Assembly: GCA_903862425.1 (NCBI GenBank) | Contig: CAIOYC010000016.1 | Coordinates: 1 to 64,000, forward strand | DNA: 64,000 nucleotides | Reading direction: 5' to 3' | DNA from: an uncultured Caulobacterales bacterium | GTDB taxonomy: Bacteria > Pseudomonadota > Alphaproteobacteria > Caulobacterales > Caulobacteraceae | The notes under the pieces: model-generated | Told to the model about the DNA's origin: nothing | Databases searched by the model: none | What the model saw: only the letters and a program-made list of their open reading frames with translations | Translations under genes and position numbers: made by a program | In this document: positions 1 to 8,092 of the stretch, one piece after another | How the letters are laid out: every line of letters begins with the position of its first letter | How positions within the stretch are numbered: the first letter of the stretch is position 1

Positions 1-1
1 C

Positions 2-145
2 GCCCAGCCCTACGCCTCATCGCAGGAACGCAACGCCGCCATCGGCCCTTGGATCAACGACTACAACCTCAACCGACCACACTCAGCAATCGGCAACCAG
101 CCACCCTACACTCGACTAAACAACCTTCTTGGAAACGACACCTAG
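2..145 (+). pseudogene. C-terminal end of an IS481/IS3-type transposase (runs off left edge)
   Basis: The reading frame is open from the window edge and ends at TAG 143-145. The residues WINDYN-LNRPHSAIG-QPPYTRL-NN are the usual C-terminal integrase-core tail of IS481/IS3-type transposases, where the YN-RPHSALG-PP motif follows the last catalytic Glu. Only 48 codons are in the window, so it cannot be said whether the element is complete to the left. No terminal inverted repeat was identified after the stop. Confidence 0.7.
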
Positions 146-1007
146 GTCACCCCGTTAGGTCCAATGAACTCCGCGCCCGTTCACCCTACGTTCTTGTCGA
201 ATCTCTCAGCTTGTGCCAACGAAATAGCGCGCTGGACGGTTAACGGTAGCGGCGCTTGGTATTCGGCTACTACGGGAGCGACCCAGCCGAGGGGAGTCCG
301 AAAGGTGGAGCCCTAGTCGCCAGCGGGGCGTAACGCTGAACGCAACCACCGATCCCATCCGACGTCACGAGATGGGGGTCCTAAGCGGGTGTGAGGCTCC
401 GGAGAGCTACGCTTGCTGGACATAGGAACGCCCCGGGTTTGCGAAAGCGATCCGGGAGTGTTCCTATGTCCGTCACGGATGATCCCACCAAAGACCTGAG
501 ACAGCAGATTAAGAAAACAACGGGTCAATGTTAGCTCTGGAGACGCCTGGTTGACCCGCAACCACGACAATTCCTGAGCACGATAAGGCCTTTTTTTCCG
601 GACGCCCAGATTTCCCAAAAAATTTTGCGCAATCGGCGGGGTGGCAGGCTCACCGGCAAAATCCGTACTTCAGTGACTAGGCAGTCTCCCTTTCTCGCCT
701 AAGGTCTTATTCTCCCAAACGCCCGCAAGCGGAAACGTCCAAGTTTGCCGAGTGTGAGCCGCCGTTCGTCCGCGGCGACCTCGCCAGTCCTTGGTGAAAT
801 GCGGTCATTTAGTCCCGGCAGAGCAAGCGGCCTAAGCGATGAGGGGACAAACCTTGGGTGGCGTCATGTTCTCAGGAGGTCGCTGGGGAGCGAAAGCCTT
901 GGAGACACGCGTTGCATCCTGCGGTTATTGCCTCACGCTCAGCGACGCCTCTTCGGCGCGCCTCACGGTCTCAAGGATCCGAAAATTGCGGTCCCGAACC
1001 GGCTTTT
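146..1007. other. Gene-poor interval with strong secondary structure
   Basis: No convincing protein gene is seen in these 860 bases; open frames here lack ribosome binding sites and recognisable motifs. The left half holds several inverted repeats (see the RNA candidate). The stretch 689-742 resembles 24604-24670, sharing a core of TCGCCTAAGGT followed by ATTCTC; the origin of this repeat is not recognised. The promoter of the hemolysin-like operon should lie in the right part. Confidence 0.5.
278..597 (+). ncRNA. Candidate structured RNA, family not recognised
   Basis: Four inverted repeats lie in a row: GCGAC 278-282 with GTCGC 316-320 enclosing AGGG/CCCT; CCCATC 354-359 with GATGGG 371-376; a 12-bp perfect stem 418-429 with 460-471 that encloses CCGG/CCGG and a GCGAAAGC tetraloop tip; and an 8-bp stem 521-528 with 551-558. 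A run of seven T follows at 591-597, after AAGGCC. The sequence was compared from memory with RNase P, tmRNA, 6S, SRP and cobalamin riboswitch motifs and none fits. The strand is inferred from the T run. It could equally be the debris of a mobile element next to the transposase tail. Confidence 0.3.
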
Positions 1008-1574
1008 GTGACCTGCATTCACCTGAGCCCGTCGAGTGAGCGAGCTCAGGTAGAGGCATTCCTCGATGCGGCTTACGCCCGCGCCTTTGGGGGGACTCTG
1101 CGCAGCCATTACCCCGTCCTGATGGGGATGCGCGACGAGCACGGTATGGTCGTTGCGGCGGCTGGCCTTCGTTCAGCGCGCAGCAGCCCTTTGTTCTTGG
1201 AGCAATACATCGACGAACCGATCGAACTGGCGCTGAGCCGCATTTGCGATCTACAAGTCGCTCGCCAGCAGATCGTTGAGATTGGAAATCTCGCAGCTGC
1301 CCGTCCAAGTGCCGCGCTACAGCTGTTCGATGCTCTGGCCTCGCACCTCGCCGACGGCGGCGCGACCCATGTCGCGGTTACAGCGACGCGAGCGTTGCGG
1401 CGCACCTTAAGACGACTTGGTTTTTGCTGGTGCCACCTCGCCTCAGCCGATCCAGCGCGCATCGCCGCTGCGGATGACTGGGGGCGCTATTATGAGGCGG
1501 ATCCGCAAGTAATCGCCGGCCCTATCCATCACGGCTTAGCCCAACTCCAGGCGAACCCGCGGCTTGCCCAATGA
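1008..1574 (+). CDS. Thermostable hemolysin family protein
   Basis: The protein has the thermostable-hemolysin (T_hemolysin) layout: AQVEAFLDAAYARAFG near the start, a central LMGMRDEHGMVVAAAGLR stretch, the signature PLFLEQYIDEPIE, and EIGNLAAA followed by a GNAT-like C-terminal half ending in TATRALRRTLRRLGF. The fold resembles N-acyltransferases; the name comes from Vibrio delta-VPH and the true activity of the family is unclear. GTG 1008 is chosen because it places about 16 residues before the conserved start; a GTG at 858 would add 50 residues of non-family-like sequence. The stop overlaps the next start by four bases (ATGA), so it is the first gene of a coupled operon with an AMP ligase, a diiron enzyme and an SDR. 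Confidence 0.8.
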   Translation: MTCIHLSPSSERAQVEAFLDAAYARAFGGTLRSHYPVLMGMRDEHGMVVAAAGLRSARSSPLFLEQYIDEPIELALSRICDLQVARQQIVEIGNLAAARPSAALQLFDALASHLADGGATHVAVTATRALRRTLRRLGFCWCHLASADPARIAAADDWGRYYEADPQVIAGPIHHGLAQLQANPRLAQ

Positions 1575-3040
1575 GCTTGGTTCTGAGCGCTATTCATGAA
1601 CACGGATTGATAAATCCCGCGAGCGTCGCGTTGAGCGACCAGCATTTGCGGCTCACCTATGGTGAACTCGAGCACCAGGTGGAAGCGACGGCGGCTGCGC
1701 TGGATCGCGCCTTTGGTGGTGAATTGAGCGGACGCCCAGTGGGCTTGGCGCTCGAAAACCGCCCCGCCTGGGTTATCCTTGATCTGTCCTTGATCCGCTT
1801 GGGCTGGGCCAACATCCCTCTTCCCGGCTTCTTCACCGCGGCGCAGCGAGAGCACGCCTTGGAGAATGCCGGCGCCGGACTGCTCATCAAAACCGGGGCG
1901 GAACTAGGAGAGCAGTTCTCAGTTGCCGGAGAAATGCTCGCCATCGAGACGCTGGCGCACAAAAAGACGGCCCTGCCCTCAGGCACAGCCAAGGTCACTT
2001 ATACCTCTGGGACCACCGGGCAACCCAAGGGGGTTTGCCTCTCCCAAGCCCAAATGGAGGCCGTAGCCAGCTCAATCGTTTCGGTGATCGGCGACGAGTT
2101 CGCGGGGCGCCATATGCCGCTCCTGCCGCTTTCGATCCTCCTTGAGAACGTGGCTGGCCTCTACTCTAGCCTGATCGCGGGCGGCCGTTACCATGTGCTG
2201 GCACCAGAGGCGATCGGCCTCGCTAACCCCTTCAAGCCGGAGCTTGGGCGTCTGCTCCAGGCGATTCGCGAGGAGAATGCGACAAGTCTTATTCTGGTCC
2301 CCGACCTGTTGCGGGCGCTGATTGTATCAATGGGGTTCAGCGGAACGCGACTACCACAACTGAATCTTGTGGCCGTCGGCGGGGCCAAAGTCGCGCCGCA
2401 GCTGCTTGATCAGGCGCAAGCGCTGGGGCTACCGGTGTTCGAGGGCTACGGGCTCAGCGAATGCTCCTCGGTCGTGGCGCTGAATACCCCTCAAGCACGC
2501 ACCATCGGATCGGTCGGTCGGATATTACCTCACCTGACGGTCGAGGTCGGGACTGACGGAGAACTCCTCGTCGGTCCCCGACCCTTCCTGGGCTACGCTG
2601 GCGGGCAGCTGCATGCGGGTCCGGTTCACACTGGGGACCTTGGGAGTCTCGATGCGGACGGTTACCTGCGGATCGTGGGCCGCAAGAGCAATACGATCAT
2701 CACCGCTCATGGCCGCAACATCGCGCCCGAATGGGTCGAGAGCGAACTTCTTGCTCAACCGGAAATCCGCCAAGCCCTCGTCTTCGGCGAGGCTCAATCC
2801 GAACTTGGCGCCCTGATCGTTCCGCTGATGCCCGAAATGCTGCCCGAAGCAGTTGCGGCTGCGGTCGCCCGCGCCAACCAGAACCTACCCGTCTATGCCC
2901 AAGTCGGTCGCTGGAAGCTCAGGCCACCTTTCGATGCGGCGCTTGGCGAACTCACTGGCAATGGGCGGCCACGTCGCTCGGTCCTGCTCAAGCACGAACA
3001 GGCCTTCATCAGTTCTGATTCAGTAAGGAGCTTCGCTTGA
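1571..3040 (+). CDS. AMP-dependent acyl-CoA synthetase/ligase
   Basis: 489 residues of the ANL superfamily. The P-loop YTSGTTGQPKG lies at about 144-154, the substrate/adenylate motif GYGLSECSS at about 292-300, TGDLG at 354-358, and the hinge GRKSN at about 370-374. It should activate a carboxylic acid, probably a fatty or aryl acid, to the acyl-AMP. The C-terminal A10 motif reads TGNGRPRR, so the usual catalytic lysine of TGNGKxxR appears to be arginine; this may limit thioester transfer or may be normal for this subfamily. It overlaps both neighbours, arguing for translational coupling with the hemolysin-like protein and the diiron enzyme. Confidence 0.9.
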   Translation: MSLVLSAIHEHGLINPASVALSDQHLRLTYGELEHQVEATAAALDRAFGGELSGRPVGLALENRPAWVILDLSLIRLGWANIPLPGFFTAAQREHALENAGAGLLIKTGAELGEQFSVAGEMLAIETLAHKKTALPSGTAKVTYTSGTTGQPKGVCLSQAQMEAVASSIVSVIGDEFAGRHMPLLPLSILLENVAGLYSSLIAGGRYHVLAPEAIGLANPFKPELGRLLQAIREENATSLILVPDLLRALIVSMGFSGTRLPQLNLVAVGGAKVAPQLLDQAQALGLPVFEGYGLSECSSVVALNTPQARTIGSVGRILPHLTVEVGTDGELLVGPRPFLGYAGGQLHAGPVHTGDLGSLDADGYLRIVGRKSNTIITAHGRNIAPEWVESELLAQPEIRQALVFGEAQSELGALIVPLMPEMLPEAVAAAVARANQNLPVYAQVGRWKLRPPFDAALGELTGNGRPRRSVLLKHEQAFISSDSVRSFA

Positions 3041-3708
3041 CATTCTTTGCACGCCTTGTGGCCGAGACAGCGGCGGGACAGATGGACCTGGCCTCCGTCC
3101 CTCAGATCCAGGACGGCCTCGCCGGAAAAATCTCCCGCGAAACCTACATCGCCTACCTCACCGAAGCCTATCATCACGTCAAACACACCGTCCCGCTGAT
3201 GCAGGCCGCCAAAGCAGGCCTCGATGCCGGTCACACCCCGTTCAAGCTGGCGCTCGATGAGTACATTGCTGAAGAGACCGGGCACGAGGCGTGGATTCTC
3301 AACGACATCCGACACTGCGGCGGCGATGCCGAAGCCGTCCGTCTCGGCGAGCCGCGGCCGGCGACTAGGCGGATGGTCGAGTTCGCTTACGACTATGTGC
3401 GGCACACCAATCCGATGGGCTTTTTCGGCATGGTTTTCGTGCTTGAGGGGACCAGCGTGCGTCTCGCGACACAGGGCGCGGACGCCGTGGCCAAGACGCT
3501 CGGTCTTGGTCCGGAATGCTTCAGCTATTTGACCTCGCATGGATCGTTGGACCAAGAGCATCTGGTCTTTTTCCAGCGGCTGATGGACGAAGTCGATGAG
3601 CCCGCCGACCAGGCCGCAATCCTGGAAGTGGCTGAGGTCATCTTCGGCCTGTTCGCCGAGGTCTTCCGATCGATCCCGCACCAACGGGAGGTCGCCGATG
3701 TCCTTTGA
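3037..3708 (+). CDS. Iron-containing redox enzyme family protein (heme-oxygenase-like diiron fold)
   Basis: 223 residues, TTG start overlapping the ligase stop. The helical pattern has metal-ligand-type residues in the order expected of heme-oxygenase-like diiron oxidases/oxygenases: YHHVKHTV near 50, AEETGHEAW near 85-93 (ExxxH), and SLDQEHLVFF near 170-178 (D/ExxH). Family members oxidise or desaturate acids and amino acids, or are annotated as TenA-like. In this operon it probably acts on the product activated by the AMP ligase; the substrate is unknown. The assignment to the family is firm, the reaction is inference. Confidence 0.85.
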   Translation: MTFFARLVAETAAGQMDLASVPQIQDGLAGKISRETYIAYLTEAYHHVKHTVPLMQAAKAGLDAGHTPFKLALDEYIAEETGHEAWILNDIRHCGGDAEAVRLGEPRPATRRMVEFAYDYVRHTNPMGFFGMVFVLEGTSVRLATQGADAVAKTLGLGPECFSYLTSHGSLDQEHLVFFQRLMDEVDEPADQAAILEVAEVIFGLFAEVFRSIPHQREVADVL

Positions 3709-4453
3709 GCACAAGGAGATCCTGCTCACTGGCGGATCCGGCGGCCTTGGGGCCCTTATTTGCCGTCAACTGACCGACGAGGGCGCGGTCGTTACGGTGC
3801 TTGATCGCGCTACACCGGTGCAACCGGTGCGGTTTTTGGGGCATGACCTATCGACCGCGCCGGGGTTGGAAGCCGCCGCCGCTGACATAGCCAAGTATCC
3901 ATGGGATTTGTTGATCAACCTGGCGGGCATTCAGTATTTCGGACCAGTAGAAGACCAAGCGCTGGAGCATCTCCTCGCCAGCTACATGGTCAACCTCATC
4001 GCTCCCGTTCGCCTGACCCAGGCGGTATTGCCGCGGATGAAGCAGAACGGCCACGGTCGGATCGTGAACGTCGGCTCCATCTTCGGGTCGATCAATTTCG
4101 CCCACTTCGCCACCTATTCCAGCGCCAAGGCGGGCCTTAGGGGGTTCAGCCAGGCGCTGCGCCGCGAAATGTCTGGGACCGGCATAGGGGTCACCTATGT
4201 CGCGCCGCGAGCGGTGCGCACGGCGCTCAATAGCGCGAAGGTGATGGAATTCGCTCGACTGACCAAGATGAACATGGACGAGCCAGAAGCAATCGCCGCC
4301 CGGATCGTCCGCGCCGTTCGAGAGGGCAAGAACGAGGCCTATTTCGGTTTTCCCGAAAGCGCGTTTGTTCGTCTCAACGCCATTTTGCCAGGCGTGGTCG
4401 ACGCCGCGTTGGCGGCCAATGACCGCAAGGCCGCACAGCTCTTCCTCGCCTGA
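3698..4453 (+). CDS. SDR family oxidoreductase
   Basis: 251 residues from ATG 3698, which has the ribosome site GGGAGG 7 bases upstream and overlaps the previous gene by 11 bases. The Rossmann motif TGGSGGLG is near residues 10-17, the NAG equivalent is NLAG near 70, the catalytic serine lies in NVGSIFGS, and the active site is YSSAK. It is a classical NAD(P)-dependent short-chain dehydrogenase, presumably a ketone/alcohol step in the same pathway as the AMP ligase and diiron enzyme. The downstream gene begins right after its stop. Confidence 0.9.
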   Translation: MSFEHKEILLTGGSGGLGALICRQLTDEGAVVTVLDRATPVQPVRFLGHDLSTAPGLEAAAADIAKYPWDLLINLAGIQYFGPVEDQALEHLLASYMVNLIAPVRLTQAVLPRMKQNGHGRIVNVGSIFGSINFAHFATYSSAKAGLRGFSQALRREMSGTGIGVTYVAPRAVRTALNSAKVMEFARLTKMNMDEPEAIAARIVRAVREGKNEAYFGFPESAFVRLNAILPGVVDAALAANDRKAAQLFLA

Positions 4454-4470
4454 TGTTTTCGGAGACTTCC

Positions 4471-5136
4471 ATGTCTGCTTCTATTCGCCTTCTCGCCATC
4501 GCTTTCGCCGCAGGCTTGGTCGTGACGGGCGCAAATGCCGCCGAACCTGGGCCCTTGGAGACTCGAATCGACGCATTCGCCAAGACCTGGGCTCACATCA
4601 ACTTCGAAATCCAAGACAAATCAGTGCAGGCGCAGGAGGCCGAAAGATTGGCGCACGAGTGCGACATGCTTGCCCAACAGTATCCAGGACGTGCGGAGCC
4701 ACTCGTCTGGGAAGCCATCACGGAGTCGACCGAGGCGGGCGCCAAGGGCGGTTTAGCAGGTCTTGGCTTAGCGAAAAGCGCACGGGCGCATCTTGAACGA
4801 GCCGAAAAGATCAACCCGACGGCCTTGGGTGACGGCTCGGTCTATACAAGCCTGGGTTCGCTCTATGCCCAGGTCCCCGGGTTCCCCATCGGATTTGGCG
4901 ACGCCGGCAAAGCGCGGGCCTACTTCCAGAAGGCTCTGGCGGCCAATCCGGATGGCATCGATGCCAATTTCTTCTATGGCGACTTTTTGATCCGTCAGCA
5001 TGACTATGCGGGCGCCATACGGGTGCTGGAAAAGGCCCTGGCTGCGCCCCCGCGACCGGGTCGCGAAGTGGCCGACCGCGGTCGCCGCGCCGAGGCGGTG
5101 GCGCTGCTCAAGCGAGCTAACCATCAGCTAAAATAG
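4471..5136 (+). CDS. Secreted tetratricopeptide-repeat protein
   Basis: 221 residues from ATG 4471, chosen for the CGGAGA site before it and for the clean signal peptide that follows (MSASIRLLAIAFAAGLVV, cleavage after ANA). An ATG at 4453 would add six residues. The mature part has TPR-like helices: AKSARAHLERAEKINP and ARAYFQKALAANP followed by AIRVLEKALAAPP. It is the last gene of the hemolysin-like operon, with no gap to the SDR, and ends before a perfect hairpin. Such proteins are often periplasmic scaffolds; no specific partner can be named. Confidence 0.8.
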   Translation: MSASIRLLAIAFAAGLVVTGANAAEPGPLETRIDAFAKTWAHINFEIQDKSVQAQEAERLAHECDMLAQQYPGRAEPLVWEAITESTEAGAKGGLAGLGLAKSARAHLERAEKINPTALGDGSVYTSLGSLYAQVPGFPIGFGDAGKARAYFQKALAANPDGIDANFFYGDFLIRQHDYAGAIRVLEKALAAPPRPGREVADRGRRAEAVALLKRANHQLK

Positions 5137-5148
5137 ACCCAACGAACG

Positions 5149-5178
5149 CGACCGTCGGGGGCTAGCCCCCGACGGTCG
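5149..5178 (+). terminator. Perfect 30-base palindrome after the hemolysin-like operon
   Basis: CGACCGTCGGGGG is followed by its exact complement around CTAG, starting 13 bases after the TPR stop codon. There is no T run, so it is either a terminator that needs Rho or an mRNA-end stabiliser. It separates the plus-strand operon from the minus-strand genes. Confidence 0.6.
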
Positions 5179-5214
5179 TAGACGCCGTTACACTGCGTCG
5201 GCGCGACGCTTCGG

Positions 5215-5376
5215 TCAGGCCGAAACGTCGACGCGCGTCCCTGTCCCGGCGGGTGGCGCTGCCTGAACCTTGGCATCGTCACCGTCACCGTCGTTAGGCC
5301 GATCGACTGGCGCTGCAGTCTTGGGCGTAGAAACCAAAGCCGCCAGAACGGAACTTTGAACAGAAGCGACCGTCAT
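5215..5376 (-). CDS. Small Asp/Gly-rich hypothetical protein
   Basis: 53 residues from the ATG at 5376 (TTATGGAG lies upstream and supplies a GGAG site); an in-frame ATG at 5391 would add five residues. The sequence starts MTVASVQSSVLAAL and has the stretch DRPNDGDGDDAKVQAAPP followed by GTGTRVDVSA at the end. Short proteins with an N-terminal SSVLAAL helix, an NDGDD segment and a GTGxxVDV end are frequent in alphaproteobacteria; their role is unknown. Its upstream region (5400-5520) is conspicuously AT-rich for this genome, as expected of a strong promoter. Confidence 0.6.
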   Translation of the reverse strand: MTVASVQSSVLAALVSTPKTAAPVDRPNDGDGDDAKVQAAPPAGTGTRVDVSA

Positions 5377-5572
5377 TTTGATGATCTCCATAAATAGGGC
5401 GATTTTTCGCACGCTTACCTATGATAAGAATTTATATATAGACGATTAATATAGCCGACCGCACCGCTTGGCGTCATTTATAAATCCAAATACATAGAAA
5501 ATATGATTTCGTGCGAGATTAACGCTTACAGCAATACGACGTCGCCGAAGCGCTATTCCCTCAGTTCGGGGC

Positions 5573-8092
5573 TCAAAAAGAGCGAGAAATCTTCAGGGTA
5601 ACGCTTCGAGGGCGTTGCGGCGTCAGTTGGCCAATCGAGCGAATGCTGAACGGATTACCGAACGCAAAGGTGTCTGACGCCTGGTTTGCGAGGTTGTCGA
5701 GCACCACGCGCGTGGACCAGTGATCTTTGGTCACGCCGAAACTGAGGCGAGTCTTGGTGTAGCCGCCCATCTGAGCGCCCGTCGTGGGATCGATGCTGAT
5801 CCGAGAGCGGCCGACATAGGCGACGTCCATCGCCACATCGCCTTGATAACCGGCGGGCAGCGAGAAGCGCCGCGACAAGAACACTGCGGCGGATACGCGC
5901 GACACGCCTGGAAGTTGGGCATCCGCAATCGATGAAAAGGACGGCGTCCGTCGCTCTAGCTCAGGATCGTTAAGGGTCAAGTTGGCACGAACGATCACGT
6001 CTGGGGCGGGCACGACAGCGGCCTCGAACTCGACGCCGAGGTCATTCGCTACCCCAACATTGGCGACATAACTCAGCCCTGACGGTAGAAGTTGATTGGA
6101 CTGCAGATCTCGCCAGCGTTCGGCATAGGTGGCCGCACGAAGGTTTAGCGCACCACCAAGGAGTTTGGCTTTCAGCCCCAGTTCGTAGTTCCAAAGCTCG
6201 TCGCCCTTGTAGACCTGGTAGGGCTGGGACACCCCGCCACTCGGCGCGAAAGTCTGCCCGGCCAAGCCCCCGGTGTTGACGCCTCCGCTGCGATACCCCT
6301 CCGCGGCCTGGACATAGACAATAGCCGCCTCACTCAGGTCGAAGCTGGCCACAATCTTCGGGGCCAGCCGGCGTTCTGTCAGTGCTACATCGGTGGACCG
6401 CACGCCGTCCTGTGCGGACACGGTGGATCCAACCCGACTGTGCGTTTGCGTCCAACGGGCGCCAAAGGTGAGATGAACGCGCCGCACGGGTGAGACCGTC
6501 GCTTCACCAAACAAGGCATAGGTCTCGACCAAGCTCGACCGATCCTCGGAATAAAGCGGACTATTGTTCGACAAGGCGTGCAAGATCGGAGCGGCGAACT
6601 CCGTATCGCGCTGATAGTTCAATCCGGCCAGCCACTGCACCCGGGGATTAAAGGATGACGCTGCAGTGATCTCTTGAGTGAAGATGCGTTTGTGATCCGC
6701 GTCGTCGAATGCGGCCGGACCGCTAGCGCCGGGCGCAAGCAGATTGAGCGAGGCCGTCGCATCGTATCGGCTGTCGATCTGGTGGCGCACGAGGGCGGTG
6801 GTCGACCTGACCAGCAGCCCGCCGTCACGATGCTCAACCACTGCATAGAGTGCATCGAAATCATTGTCGTGGGGCTCCGCGATCGGGAGGGCGCGCTGAT
6901 AGGGACCAAGCCCGGCTGTATCGTACTGGGTGTCGGCCGCATTGATCGCCTGGAAGCCGGCACCGAGGGTCAATGTCCAACCTTGATCGAACGCTGCGAG
7001 CAGAGCGAGACGGGCGCCGCTGCGCTGGACTTTATTAATATCCTTGAGGTCGGTGGTGACGTTGTCGATATAGCCGCCTGCCTGTTCGGCATAGCCGACG
7101 CCACGGATCGCCAGCCGATCTTTGACGATGGGCAGATTGATCATCGCATCGATCGCGCTGCTCGAAGCGGCCCCCTGCGTCGTGCCGATCTCCGTGGAAA
7201 CGCGGGCCGAGAATTGATCGAGGGCAGGCTTTTTCGACCTTAGCTGAATAACGCCGCCGATAGATCCCGAGCCATAGAGGGCGCCTTGCGGCCCGCGCAG
7301 AACTTCGACCGACTCAAGGTCCGTCAGTCTGAGATCGGGGTCCGGAGCATTGTAGGAAAGGGCGACCTCATCGAGATAGACACCGACCGTCGACTGAGTC
7401 CGGCCGGTGAGGATGCCGTCCGAAATGCCGCGCAGGAAGATCTTGTCGCGGCCGGAACCCAGGTTGGTCGTCGTCATCCCGGCGACCAGCGGGGCAGCAT
7501 CGGTCAGGTCAGTGACGCCCAGGCGCTCGAGTGTCGCCTCGGAGATCGAACTGACGGCATAGGGCGAACGCGCGATAGGAGCCGGCAGGCGTGTCGCAAC
7601 GACCGCGATATCCTCGAGGGTGGGCGGCGGCCTCGAAGGGATGACGGCGACCGGGACGGGGATGATCAAGACCGTCGTGGGATCCGCGAAGATGAAGCTG
7701 CAACCGCTTTGTCGCAGGATAAGGTCCAAACCCTCCTTGACTGTGTGGCGGCCGTTCAGCTCCACAGGGCTTTGTAGGCAACGCACACCGGGTCGCCGCC
7801 CCACGGAGATGCCAGCCCGCAGGGCAAAGGCATTCAGTGTGCGATCGAGCGGGGCCAGCGGTAGCTCAAAGAGTCGAGCCTGGTCGGCTGCCAGCGCGCG
7901 AGGAACCAGAAGGACGCTGGTCGCTATGGCGCTGACAAGGGCAAGGCCCTTGGCGCTGCGGTTATCGGGGCGCGAACGTGAGGGCTTCGGGCGAGAAGCG
8001 CGCCTTGATCGGCAAGTAGGTCTCCAACCGACGCGCAACCACGTCCTCCGAATCCAGAACAAGCACGCCGGTGAAGCGCAGCTTGGCTGCAT
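5573..8092 (-). CDS. FecA-like TonB-dependent receptor with N-terminal STN signalling domain
   Basis: Outer-membrane active-transport receptor. After a hydrophobic signal segment (LALVSAIATSVLLV, ending ALA) comes an STN domain (FELPLAPLDRTLNAFALRAG onward) that normally contacts FecR, then a plug with LRGPQGALYGSGSIGG, then the barrel ending in LKISRSF with terminal Phe. With the sigma and FecR genes next to it, it forms a cell-surface signalling uptake system, typically for iron chelates or glycans. The start is uncertain: the only ATG (8092) lies 131 bases inside fecR and would give an odd charged leader; a TTG at 8038 is the other candidate. No ATG/GTG lies directly before the signal peptide. 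Confidence 0.87.
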   Translation of the reverse strand: MQPSCASPACLFWIRRTWLRVGWRPTCRSRRASRPKPSRSRPDNRSAKGLALVSAIATSVLLVPRALAADQARLFELPLAPLDRTLNAFALRAGISVGRRPGVRCLQSPVELNGRHTVKEGLDLILRQSGCSFIFADPTTVLIIPVPVAVIPSRPPPTLEDIAVVATRLPAPIARSPYAVSSISEATLERLGVTDLTDAAPLVAGMTTTNLGSGRDKIFLRGISDGILTGRTQSTVGVYLDEVALSYNAPDPDLRLTDLESVEVLRGPQGALYGSGSIGGVIQLRSKKPALDQFSARVSTEIGTTQGAASSSAIDAMINLPIVKDRLAIRGVGYAEQAGGYIDNVTTDLKDINKVQRSGARLALLAAFDQGWTLTLGAGFQAINAADTQYDTAGLGPYQRALPIAEPHDNDFDALYAVVEHRDGGLLVRSTTALVRHQIDSRYDATASLNLLAPGASGPAAFDDADHKRIFTQEITAASSFNPRVQWLAGLNYQRDTEFAAPILHALSNNSPLYSEDRSSLVETYALFGEATVSPVRRVHLTFGARWTQTHSRVGSTVSAQDGVRSTDVALTERRLAPKIVASFDLSEAAIVYVQAAEGYRSGGVNTGGLAGQTFAPSGGVSQPYQVYKGDELWNYELGLKAKLLGGALNLRAATYAERWRDLQSNQLLPSGLSYVANVGVANDLGVEFEAAVVPAPDVIVRANLTLNDPELERRTPSFSSIADAQLPGVSRVSAAVFLSRRFSLPAGYQGDVAMDVAYVGRSRISIDPTTGAQMGGYTKTRLSFGVTKDHWSTRVVLDNLANQASDTFAFGNPFSIRSIGQLTPQRPRSVTLKISRSF

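Noticed and set aside
313-618. 101-codon minus-strand frame in the structured left interval
   Set aside because: Lies across strong hairpins, and has no recognisable domain or start signal.
925-1308. Minus-strand open frame over the hemolysin-like gene
   Set aside because: It is a shadow of the family-supported plus-strand gene and has Arg-rich, motif-free sequence.
2893-3729. 278-codon minus-strand frame over the ligase/diiron genes
   Set aside because: Antisense to two genes with firm family motifs; no own ribosome site.
6674-7777. Long plus-strand open frames over the FecA-like receptor gene
   Set aside because: Shadow frames in a high-GC gene; the minus strand has clear TonB-receptor motifs.
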